This document shows positions 8,540-15,016 of a DNA stretch of 16,170 nt, in pieces. The stretch is from Limousia pullorum (GTDB lineage Bacteria; Bacillota; Clostridia; Oscillospirales; Acutalibacteraceae). Each line of letters begins with the position of its first letter. Positions within the stretch are counted from its first letter, which is position 1. The notes beneath the pieces are model-generated. The model saw only the letters and a list, made by a program, of their open reading frames with translations. It made no database searches and was not told the origin of the DNA. The stretch covers positions 1 to 16,170 of the forward strand of contig DVNG01000047.1 in the NCBI GenBank assembly GCA_018714545.1. The letters are read 5' to 3'. The translations under genes were made by a program, and so were the position numbers.

Positions 8540-10408
8540 TTATACTTCCATTAAGATTGGCAAAATCATAGGACTTCTTCTTGTTCTCTGAGTTATAAGC
8601 TTTGAAACATCGTCCTTTATTTTGTTCTTGATTGTTCCCCACTCGTGAACCTCGTTCTTATAACAATCCTCCAGAGCTTTATAAGCAAGCTGTTTTACCT
8701 CGTCCAAAAGTGACTCGCTTTCTCTAACATAGACAAATCCCCTTGAAACAATGTCAGGACCGCTTATAAGTCTTCCGTCATAGCTGTCTATTGACGCAAC
8801 AATAATAATAAGTCCGTCCTGTCCCAGGTGCTTTCTGTCTCTCAAAACTATGCTTCCTACATCTCCAACGCCGAGACCGTCAACAAAAATCTTGCCGGCA
8901 GGAACCGGAGCAACCTCTTTCATATGGTCAACTGAAAGCTCAATACTTCTTCCGATATCGCCCACATAAATTCTATCCTTGCTCATACCCATAGACGCAG
9001 CTAAGTTAGCGTGTTTTATAAGGTGCTTTTGCTCTCCGTGTACCGGAATAAAGTACTGAGGTCTTACAAGACTGTGTATTATTTTAAGCTCTTCACTGCA
9101 TGCGTGACCGGAAACATGAACCTCATACATGGATTCATATACAACCTGACAGCCTCTTTTTAAAAGCTCGTCAACAACGTGACCGACAGTTCTTTCATTT
9201 CCCGGAATCGGATTAGCTGAAATAATGATAAAATCTCCGACGCCTACTTCTACCTTTCTATGGTCAGAATAAGCCATTCTGGAAAGAGCCGACATAGGCT
9301 CGCCCTGGCTTCCGGTTGTAACAAGCACAATCTGCTCTGCGGTGTATTTATTGAGCATATCAATATCAATTATAACACCTTCAGGCACATTTATATATCC
9401 CAGCTCACGGGCAACGGTAAGATAGTTTATCATGCTTCTTCCGGAAAAAGCAACTTTTCTTCCGTACTTATTGGCGCAGTTGATAATCTGCTGTATTCTG
9501 CTTATGTTGGAAGCAAAGGTGGCGATTATAATTCTGTTCTTTTCGGCACGTCTGAAAAGGCCGTCAAAGCTGTCAGAAACCTTTGCCTCAGAGGGAGTAA
9601 AACCGGGTCTTTCTGCGTTGGTACTTTCAGCCATCAAAGCCAAAACACCCTCGTCGCCCAGTCTTGAAAACTTAGGAAGGTCAATCATCTTTCCTGATAC
9701 CGGTGTAAAGTCGATTTTAAAGTCGCCGGTATGAACGATTGTACCTGCCGGGGAATGAATTGCAATTCCCACCGCATCCGGTATGGAATGATTTACATGG
9801 ATAAACTCAATATTAAAGCATCCCAGTTCAATGTTGCTGCTTTCTTTGATAACATTAAGTCCTGTGGAATGATTTATACCATGCTCTTTAAGTTTGTTTT
9901 CCACAAGACCGATTGTCAAAGCAGTTCCGTAAATCGGAACATTGAGTTTCTTCAAAAGGAAAGGAATACCTCCTATGTGGTCTTCATGACCGTGTGTGAG
10001 AACCAAACCTCTGATTTTATCAAAATTCTGTTCAAGGTAAGTAAAATCAGGGATAACAAGGTCTACACCAAGCATATCACCGTCAGGGAAAGCCATTCCG
10101 CAGTCCAAAATAATAATATCGTTGTTACATTCAAAAACAGTGATATTCTTTCCTATCTCATTAAGACCGCCCAAAAAGGAGATTTTAATAACCGGAGCAT
10201 CCTTCTTTATCTGCTTAAAAGAGCTCTTTTTATTTTTATATCTTTTCTCAGGTTCATTTTGAGAAATATACTCAAGCCCCATATCCCCAGGTTTTTTCAT
10301 AACGCCGTCACGGTTTCCGCCCTTTACATATCCGGCGTTTCTGGTGTTTTTCTTTCCTGTCATACGGGGTGCGCTCTTTTTGTTATATTTACTTTTTTCT
10401 TTAATCAC
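8540..10408 (-). CDS. rnjA: Ribonuclease J
   Basis: Metallo-beta-lactamase/beta-CASP RNase with 5'-3' exonuclease and endonuclease activity, central to mRNA decay and rRNA maturation in Firmicutes. The 622 residues contain the zinc motif HGHEDH (139-144), further ligand motifs HVNHSIPDA (204-212) and HTGDFK (226-231), the beta-CASP segments TTGSQGEP (364-371) and HVSGHA (431-436), HGEQKHL (457-463), and a C-terminal RNase J domain. The beta-lactamase core begins near residue 73. Before it is an extra basic tail rich in Lys, Arg, Asn and Gly that the shorter Bacillus RNase J1 lacks. The start is GTG (10406-10408), strongly supported by GGAGGT 8 nt upstream, so the tail is real. It is the first gene of the minus-strand cluster. 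Only one RNase J is present here, and whether a second exists elsewhere cannot be seen. Confidence 0.95.
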   Translation of the reverse strand: MIKEKSKYNKKSAPRMTGKKNTRNAGYVKGGNRDGVMKKPGDMGLEYISQNEPEKRYKNKKSSFKQIKKDAPVIKISFLGGLNEIGKNITVFECNNDIIILDCGMAFPDGDMLGVDLVIPDFTYLEQNFDKIRGLVLTHGHEDHIGGIPFLLKKLNVPIYGTALTIGLVENKLKEHGINHSTGLNVIKESSNIELGCFNIEFIHVNHSIPDAVGIAIHSPAGTIVHTGDFKIDFTPVSGKMIDLPKFSRLGDEGVLALMAESTNAERPGFTPSEAKVSDSFDGLFRRAEKNRIIIATFASNISRIQQIINCANKYGRKVAFSGRSMINYLTVARELGYINVPEGVIIDIDMLNKYTAEQIVLVTTGSQGEPMSALSRMAYSDHRKVEVGVGDFIIISANPIPGNERTVGHVVDELLKRGCQVVYESMYEVHVSGHACSEELKIIHSLVRPQYFIPVHGEQKHLIKHANLAASMGMSKDRIYVGDIGRSIELSVDHMKEVAPVPAGKIFVDGLGVGDVGSIVLRDRKHLGQDGLIIIVASIDSYDGRLISGPDIVSRGFVYVRESESLLDEVKQLAYKALEDCYKNEVHEWGTIKNKIKDDVSKLITQRTRRSPMILPILMEV

Positions 10409-10416
10409 TTATTTTT

Positions 10417-10422
10417 ACCTCC
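10417..10422 (-). promoter_or_regulatory. rnjA ribosome binding site supporting a GTG start
   Basis: GGAGGT on the minus strand, 8 nt before GTG at 10406-10408. No similar element stands before the later in-frame ATG codons (residues 16, 36, 43), so the long N-terminal tail should be translated. Confidence 0.75.
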
Positions 10423-10464
10423 GTAAATAAATAAATTATTCTCGTTCTGATTCTATATAATAAT

Positions 10465-10508
10465 GCACCGTTAACCATTTAATTTCCCGAACAATTTCTC
10501 AACGGTGC
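10465..10508 (-). other. Perfect 8-bp inverted repeat in the rnjA leader
   Basis: GCACCGTT (10465-10472) and AACGGTGC (10501-10508) are perfect inverted copies separated by 28 nt. Pairing extends by three more pairs after one mismatch. In the rnjA transcript this would form a stem ending about 56 nt before the GTG start. No U-run follows, so it is not an intrinsic terminator. It may be a regulatory stem, a processing site for RNase J itself, or a protein-binding operator. Confidence 0.5.
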
Positions 10509-10648
10509 TTTAATGCGTAACAAATAAAAGGTCAAACTAAAGCCTTTTTATCAGCCCAAAAGAACAATTTACAAAATAATTATCTCAAAAACTTAAAACT
10601 CTAATGTTCATTTAGGCATAGATTCCGAGCATATAAATCATTACCTAT

Positions 10649-10677
10649 ATATTAACCTTTTATTTCTTTTATGTCAA
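10649..10677 (-). promoter_or_regulatory. Probable promoter of the rnjA-ftsH cluster
   Basis: On the minus strand there is a perfect -35 box TTGACA (10672-10677), a 17-nt spacer and a -10 box TAATAT (10649-10654, four of six bases). The predicted start is near 10642, so the leader before rnjA would be about 234 nt, unusually long. A second, weaker candidate (TTGACC at 10530-10535 with a poor -10) would give a shorter leader. Confidence 0.6.
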
Positions 10678-10724
10678 GTCCCAGAGGAATTACATTAAAC
10701 CGCCTTAAAATACCCTTGTTTTTG

Positions 10725-10753
10725 TTGACGTGACAGATATTAACGGATATAAT
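10725..10753 (+). promoter_or_regulatory. Sigma-A type promoter of rnhA
   Basis: TTGACG (10725-10730), a 17-nt spacer and a perfect TATAAT (10748-10753). The start is predicted near 10760, giving a leader of about 60 nt. That leader holds a small stem ATCCG/CGGAT (10773-10777 with 10784-10788). Confidence 0.8.
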
Positions 10754-10819
10754 TATATGTAAATAAAGTCAAATCCGGCGATTCGGATACTAAATATAAG
10801 TGATAAATAAGGAGATAAT

Positions 10820-11257
10820 ATGAAAGCTGTTGAAATTTTCACAGACGGAGCTTGTAAAGGAAACCCGGGGCCCGGAGGCTGGGGCGCAATTCTCAGATAC
10901 AAAGATAAAGAGAAAGAAATAAGCGGAGGAGAAGCCAACACAACCAACAACAGAATGGAAATCACCGCCGTTTTAACTGCCCTTAAAATGCTCAAGGAGC
11001 CCTGCGAGGTAACACTTTACAGCGATTCTCAGTATGTTTGCAACGCACTGAAGCTGGGATGGGCTAAAAAATGGAAGGAAAACAACTGGATGCGCAATAA
11101 AAAAGACCCTGCTCTCAATCCGGATCTTTGGGACGAACTTCTCAAGGAATACGACAAACACAAAGTAACCATTGTCTGGGTAAAAGGTCATGCTGGTCAC
11201 CCGGAAAATGAGCGATGCGACCGACTTGCCGTAGCTCAGGCTGAAAAGTACAGTTAA
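10820..11257 (+). CDS. rnhA: Ribonuclease HI
   Basis: Cuts the RNA strand of RNA-DNA hybrids, removing primers and R-loops in the cytosol. The 145 residues match the compact bacterial RNase HI. The catalytic carboxylates D9 (FTDGA), E47 (NNRMEIT), D69 (YSDSQY) and D134 (ERCDRLA) and the assisting H124 (VKGHAG) are all present at almost the same numbering as the E. coli enzyme. The Trp- and Lys-rich basic handle is at about 81-95. There is no N-terminal hybrid-binding domain. The ATG has AAGGAG 5 nt upstream. It is a single-gene unit with its own promoter and terminator, and the only complete plus-strand gene I support in the window. Confidence 0.97.
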   Translation: MKAVEIFTDGACKGNPGPGGWGAILRYKDKEKEISGGEANTTNNRMEITAVLTALKMLKEPCEVTLYSDSQYVCNALKLGWAKKWKENNWMRNKKDPALNPDLWDELLKEYDKHKVTIVWVKGHAGHPENERCDRLAVAQAEKYS

Positions 11258-11274
11258 AATAATTTTATATGTAC

Positions 11275-11299
11275 GGAGTGCATTAAGCACTCCTTTTTT
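11275..11299 (+). terminator. Rho-independent terminator after rnhA
   Basis: GGAGTGC (11275-11281) pairs with GCACTCC (11287-11293) around a 5-nt loop, followed by six T. It starts 17 nt after the rnhA stop codon. On the minus strand the same stem follows the stop of the 56-residue gene, but without a good U-run. Confidence 0.88.
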
Positions 11300-11468
11300 A
11301 ATTTTTTACTTCCTTATCCTTCATATAGTTCTTGTCCTTAATTCCACATTCTCTGGCTACAACAGAAGCGATATTTCTGTAATTCTCCATTTGTTTCCTT
11401 GAGGGGGCAAGCTTATCCATAACACTTTTTCTCTCGTCGTCGATATACATATTGTTGTTCATTTTCAA
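11298..11468 (-). CDS. Small hypothetical protein, 56 residues
   Basis: I do not recognise this protein. The frame runs from TTG (11466-11468) to TAA (11298-11300). It reads M-K-M-N-N-N-M-Y-I-D-D-E-R-K-S, then about 40 mostly helix-compatible residues rich in Lys, Arg, Asn and Asp, with one Cys and no membrane segment or signal peptide. AGGAG (11478-11482) is 9 nt before the TTG and 15 nt before the next in-frame ATG (11460-11462), so TTG is the better start; from the ATG the protein has 54 residues. It stands in the gap between the nrdR terminator and the rnhA terminator, on the same strand as nrdR. A good ribosome binding site and a frame filling the whole gap argue for a real gene. No clear sigma-A promoter is seen. 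Confidence 0.6.
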   Translation of the reverse strand: MKMNNNMYIDDERKSVMDKLAPSRKQMENYRNIASVVARECGIKDKNYMKDKEVKN

Positions 11469-11530
11469 CTGCAAACACTCCTTTCAAAATATCTGAAAAT
11501 ATTATTGTCGGGAACAAATGCAGTTATGCA

Positions 11531-11564
11531 AAAGAAAAAGGCGTGAACATAAAATTCACGCCTT
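11531..11564 (-). terminator. Rho-independent terminator after nrdR
   Basis: On the minus strand a perfect 10-bp stem AAGGCGTGAA/TTCACGCCTT (11555-11564 with 11538-11547) closes a 7-nt loop and is followed by TTTCTTT. It begins 12 nt after the nrdR stop codon. It should separate nrdR from the small gene downstream. Confidence 0.88.
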
Positions 11565-11576
11565 AAACATTTTATA

Positions 11577-12032
11577 TTACTTTTCAGACATAAGCTTGTT
11601 AAGCTCTTCAAGGAAAGTATTTATATCCTTAAACTGTCTGTATACAGAAGCGAAACGCACATAGGAAACCTCGTCAACCTTTTTAAGCTCTTCCATTGCA
11701 AGCTCACCGATAAACTGAGAAGTAACCTCTCTGTCAAGAGAATTTTGCAGTTTCATCTCAATATCGTCTACCATTTTTTCTATCTGCTCGATTGAAACCT
11801 TTCTTTTCTCGCAGGCTCTGAGTATTCCGGACAAAAGCTTATTTCTGTCGAAAACCTCACGGGATCTATCCCTTTTTACAACAATTATAGGAACTGTTTC
11901 AATCACTTCATGTGTTGTAAATCGCTTGCCGCAGCCGAGACACTCCCTGCGTCTTCTTATACGTTCACCGTCATCGGCAGGTCTGGAATCTATAACTTTG
12001 CTTTCCTCATAACCACAGTATGGACATTTCAT
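11577..12032 (-). CDS. nrdR: Transcriptional repressor NrdR
   Basis: Nucleotide-sensing repressor of ribonucleotide reductase genes. It binds ATP or dATP and then the NrdR boxes ahead of nrd operons. The 151 residues show the N-terminal zinc ribbon with C3, C6, C31 and C34 (CPYC and CLGC), the basic ERIRRRREC stretch, and the ATP-cone domain (about 46-136, starting VPIIVVKRDRSREVFDRNKL). Length and layout are standard. The ATG has AGAGGTG 6 nt upstream. It has its own promoter and terminator. No ribonucleotide reductase gene lies in the window, so it acts at a distance. Confidence 0.97.
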   Translation of the reverse strand: MKCPYCGYEESKVIDSRPADDGERIRRRRECLGCGKRFTTHEVIETVPIIVVKRDRSREVFDRNKLLSGILRACEKRKVSIEQIEKMVDDIEMKLQNSLDREVTSQFIGELAMEELKKVDEVSYVRFASVYRQFKDINTFLEELNKLMSEK

Positions 12033-12077
12033 TTACAACACCTCTTTGTCTAAAATAACATCATCATCATGTAATAT

Positions 12078-12106
12078 ATTATATCAAAATATTCAATTTA
12101 TTTCAA
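12078..12106 (-). promoter_or_regulatory. Sigma-A type promoter of nrdR
   Basis: On the minus strand there is TTGAAA (12101-12106), a 17-nt spacer and a perfect TATAAT (12078-12083). The start is expected near 12071, about 40 nt before the ATG. I see no NrdR-box pair around it. Confidence 0.8.
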
Positions 12107-12112
12107 TAGTTT

Positions 12113-12144
12113 AAAACGCTATTTTGACACAAAAAGACCGTTTT
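12113..12144 (-). terminator. Imperfect AT-rich hairpin after the helicase gene, possible weak terminator
   Basis: On the minus strand AAAACG (12139-12144) pairs with CGTTTT (12113-12118), and inside it TTTTG pairs with CAAAA around a 3-nt loop, with a mismatched bulge between. It begins 28 nt after the helicase stop and ends just before the -35 box of nrdR. The U-rich tail is poor, so termination is uncertain, and an operator role is possible. Confidence 0.35.
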
Positions 12145-12171
12145 CCCCTATAAAATCATCATATTTTAATA

Positions 12172-14859
12172 TTATCTCCAATTAGACTTAACCATTTTTT
12201 TCTTTCCTGACAGAGCGTCATTTATGTTCAAAAAGGAATATCTGCGACAATTAAGCAGTTCCTTTCTTCCCTGCTCTGTTCTCGTGTATATAAGATAATA
12301 TTTACCCATAATTTTTTCAATATTTCTTCCCAAAAGCTCAGCGGTTTCCTTATTTCCTGCAAGAATACCTGGACATGAATAGCTTTTACTGTAGCTCTTT
12401 CGTCCGCCCAAGCCCTTTTTCACAAACACATATCTGGGATTATCAATAGAAGAAAACATTTCTCCTATAGCCTGAGAAAAAATCTGTTTTTCTCTTACAG
12501 ATGCATTTTCCAAAGTACAGTAAATAAATGTGTTAGATGTATCAGAAGCAACTGTCACATATCCGCCCTTTTGAATTTTTCCGGTTTCAGTAAGAGTTTT
12601 TAAAACACAGTTTGCTAAAGATTTCATAGCCTTTTTAGGCGAAATCATTCTGATAAATTTCAACACTCCGACTATACAAACAGGTACTGCCACCAAAGAG
12701 AAAATTACAACTAACATTATCCATACAGGCTCTGAGAAAAACAACAAACTGCTTCCTATACGACAATACAAAACATAAAACACTATAAACAAAAACTCAC
12801 CAATAAAGTTTCTATACACAAAGCCTCTCGGGAACTTTTCTTTCTCTATTTGATTAACATCAACAACTGTGGTATATTTGCCGTTACCCATGGACTCAAA
12901 CCAGCTTTTTGCTGTTCTATCTCTCTGAGAAGCCAAATAGAGCATTTTAATATTTATATTCTTTATTCCCTCTGCATCATACGGCGGTTTAATAATATCA
13001 AGCCTTGATATTCCGCTTTCAATAACATTTACACTGTATGCAGGCGCCATAAAACATTCAAATCTCTTTTTTACTGTTTCATAGTCTGCGCCGAATATTT
13101 CATCAGGTTTGCCCTCGACAATTTTATTCAAAAGCTGAGACTTTTTATCGCTGACACTTTCCGGCAAAACCGTCACAAGATGCCATATATTTGAAACCTT
13201 ATTAGGGTTATTTCTATCTACTCGAATAGCTCTTCCCCTCATCTGATTAGAAAGCATAAAACTGCCGACAAAGCTTGCGAGAATCAGAGAATTTATGCAC
13301 GGAGAGTCCCAACCCTCACCTAAAAGAGATTTTGTACCGATGAGAATGTTTATAAAGCCTTTTTCAAACATTTCCGTTAAAAGAGCGACACGTTCTTTTG
13401 AAGTTCCCTCAATTTCAACCTTCAAAAATCCTGTTCCGTTAATTTCCGAAGCCGATACCTCGACATTATCCCTCTGAGCAATCTCTTTTAAAGCCTCAAT
13501 AATCTCACAGGGTATCACCACAAGGGAACCGGTCAAAATACACATCTTTATTTCCCCGGAAATACTGCGTCGTAAAGTTTCAAATATAGGAACAGTTCCC
13601 ATTGTATGAAAAGGAGTATCACTGCCCACTAAATCCAAAAGCTCTTTTTTGATATAGTCTGTCAAAATCAACATTCTTAAACCTTTATTCAGGTTATTCC
13701 ATTCACTTTTTACAATTTCAACCATACTGTTCAGTTTACCAAGAGATGAAATTAAAAGCCTATCGGTCTCTTTACTTTTAGTCAAAGCCACCGTATTTTT
13801 TTCAATAAGTCCATTCCTCTTTAAAATATTTTTGATTTCTTCAGAAATTTCTTTAGTAAATATTTCATCGTGGTCTATGATAAACTGCAAAGCTATCTGA
13901 CAATAATTAGAATTAAATCTCGGCAAGCCTTTATTAACGGTAATCAATTTTACAATTTCTCCCGGAACAAAAACTCCGCATTCCTCACAAGTTGTCATAA
14001 AAGCGGTAAATTCCAGCGGATATTCCAAAAAACAGCTTTCATTTTTATTAAGATTAAAAATTCCCGAAACGTCTACAGCTCTTGCCATAAAATTTTCTGA
14101 AACAAATTTTTTTATAAACTCATTTGATTTCTTTCTGTATAAATCTATTATTTCAAACTCCTCATCGGTGGGATAGTTAAAATAAATAAAATCCTGATGA
14201 GGACAGAGTGTTCCCTGAGCTACAAGCTGAGGCACAAAAATTTCTTCATCAATTTCGCCGCAGGTAGAAATATACCTGTCCCACTCGGCAGGCGTACTGT
14301 CATAAGGCGGAGTCGCAGTAAGGGAAACCACAAAAATATCATCGCCCATAGCTTTTATAAATGCTTCAAGAGCTTTCTGCCACTCACTTTTAAGGTGGTG
14401 TGCCTCATCAAGGCATATTGTTTTTATTTTCTTTTCTTTAAGCTCTGCGACTAAGTCAAAATTACTGTAGTCCTCTTTCTCAGTAAATTCCGTTTCCTCT
14501 ACGCTTTCAACATCCTCTATTCTCTTCATTGCAGCATGCAGTGCCTGATAGGTCACGCAGGTGATAAGAGCCGGATTTTTCAGAGAGTATGAAACATATT
14601 CTGTACTGTCATTTTCCTTGACAAAATGCTGATTAAACCTTTCGCCCCACTGTTGTCTAATGGTTATCGACGGTGTCAAAACAATGGCAGGTTCATTTAA
14701 TCTTCTTATTATTTCTAATCCTAAAACAGTTTTTCCACTTCCCGGAGCAGCTACAATATGTATTTTTTTATCATGCATATGCTTGCCTAAATTATTCAGA
14801 ATTGATTGCTGATAATCACGAAACTTTCCGGAAAACATAATATTTTTAAAATTCTCCAC
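12172..14859 (-). CDS. SF2 DEAD/DEAH-type helicase with two membrane segments
   Basis: Nucleic-acid-dependent ATPase of superfamily 2; substrate and pathway unknown. The 895 residues begin with a Q-motif-like FRDYQQS (13-19). They carry Walker A APGSGKT (38-44), DEAHH (151-155), SLTATPP (179-185), a second RecA lobe at about 394-570 with GEGWDSP (514-520), and the arginine-finger motif QMRGRAIRVD (539-548). Between the lobes lies an extra region (about 225-390) with a CEEC pair (291-294). After the motor are two hydrophobic segments (about 687-708 and 712-737) and a C-terminal domain of about 155 residues that I cannot place. The GTG start (14857-14859) has AGGGG 7 nt upstream. All motor motifs are intact. 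It stands alone between hairpins, with no nuclease, methylase or other partner beside it. A defence or DNA-uptake role would be a guess. Confidence 0.85.
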   Translation of the reverse strand: MENFKNIMFSGKFRDYQQSILNNLGKHMHDKKIHIVAAPGSGKTVLGLEIIRRLNEPAIVLTPSITIRQQWGERFNQHFVKENDSTEYVSYSLKNPALITCVTYQALHAAMKRIEDVESVEETEFTEKEDYSNFDLVAELKEKKIKTICLDEAHHLKSEWQKALEAFIKAMGDDIFVVSLTATPPYDSTPAEWDRYISTCGEIDEEIFVPQLVAQGTLCPHQDFIYFNYPTDEEFEIIDLYRKKSNEFIKKFVSENFMARAVDVSGIFNLNKNESCFLEYPLEFTAFMTTCEECGVFVPGEIVKLITVNKGLPRFNSNYCQIALQFIIDHDEIFTKEISEEIKNILKRNGLIEKNTVALTKSKETDRLLISSLGKLNSMVEIVKSEWNNLNKGLRMLILTDYIKKELLDLVGSDTPFHTMGTVPIFETLRRSISGEIKMCILTGSLVVIPCEIIEALKEIAQRDNVEVSASEINGTGFLKVEIEGTSKERVALLTEMFEKGFINILIGTKSLLGEGWDSPCINSLILASFVGSFMLSNQMRGRAIRVDRNNPNKVSNIWHLVTVLPESVSDKKSQLLNKIVEGKPDEIFGADYETVKKRFECFMAPAYSVNVIESGISRLDIIKPPYDAEGIKNINIKMLYLASQRDRTAKSWFESMGNGKYTTVVDVNQIEKEKFPRGFVYRNFIGEFLFIVFYVLYCRIGSSLLFFSEPVWIMLVVIFSLVAVPVCIVGVLKFIRMISPKKAMKSLANCVLKTLTETGKIQKGGYVTVASDTSNTFIYCTLENASVREKQIFSQAIGEMFSSIDNPRYVFVKKGLGGRKSYSKSYSCPGILAGNKETAELLGRNIEKIMGKYYLIYTRTEQGRKELLNCRRYSFLNINDALSGKKKMVKSNWR

Positions 14860-14885
14860 CGAATCACCCCTAACTTATTTATATT

Positions 14886-14894
14886 ATAATACCA
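14886..14894 (-). promoter_or_regulatory. Possible extended -10 promoter of the helicase gene
   Basis: On the minus strand TGGTATTAT gives an extended -10 (TG, one base, TATTAT) about 27 nt before the GTG start. No good -35 box stands at the right distance, so the promoter would be weak or depend on an activator. Confidence 0.3.
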
Positions 14895-14925
14895 TAATAC
14901 ATCCTGCTTTGACCATAAAATATTC

Positions 14926-14959
14926 AAAAAAAGAACGACCCCGCATTTCTGCGGGGCCG
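14926..14959 (-). terminator. Strong rho-independent terminator after the surface protein gene
   Basis: On the minus strand a 10-bp GC-rich stem (14950-14959 with 14936-14945, including one G-U pair) closes a GAAA tetraloop and is followed by TTCTTTTTTT. It is the strongest hairpin in the window and insulates the helicase gene from the gene at the right edge. Confidence 0.9.
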
Positions 14960-14963
14960 CCGT

Positions 14964-14992
14964 GTAAGGCTTTTTCACGGGAAAAGCTTTAC
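14964..14992 (-). other. Second hairpin ahead of the terminator
   Basis: On the minus strand GTAAAGCTTTT (14982-14992) pairs with AAAAGCCTTAC (14964-14974) with one mismatch around a 7-nt loop. It stands between the stop codon at 15017 and the terminator. It may protect the 3' end of the message from exonucleases. Confidence 0.5.
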
Positions 14993-15016
14993 TATTCTTG
15001 AAAAAGAGATTTTAAA

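Larger units (their letters stand above)
10409..10819. other. Divergent rnjA/rnhA control region
   Basis: The 411 bases between the diverging genes hold one promoter per strand, with -35 boxes back to back about 47 bp apart, the rnjA ribosome binding site, an 8-bp inverted repeat at 10465-10508, a weaker AAAAGG/CCTTTT repeat (10526-10531 with 10543-10548), and a small hairpin in the rnhA leader. I see no coding sequence in it. Confidence 0.7.

Noticed and set aside
9731..10426. 231-codon plus-strand frame opposite rnjA
   Set aside because: It is antisense to the conserved metal-binding region of RNase J and runs through the rnjA start signals. The product has no recognisable domain, and the length is chance in an AT-rich antisense strand.
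10753..10995. 80-codon frame on the minus strand opposite rnhA
   Set aside because: It lies over the rnhA promoter and the catalytic core of RNase HI in the opposite strand, has no ribosome binding site, and gives a low-complexity hydrophobic product. It is a shadow frame.
11469..11540. Sigma-G-like promoter ahead of the 56-residue gene (GCATA and CAATAATA 17 nt apart)
   Set aside because: The -10 does not fit the forespore consensus well, and such AT-rich matches arise easily by chance.
12059..12070. Four CAT/ATG triplets in a row at the nrdR transcription start
   Set aside because: Twelve bases is too short to call a functional repeat.
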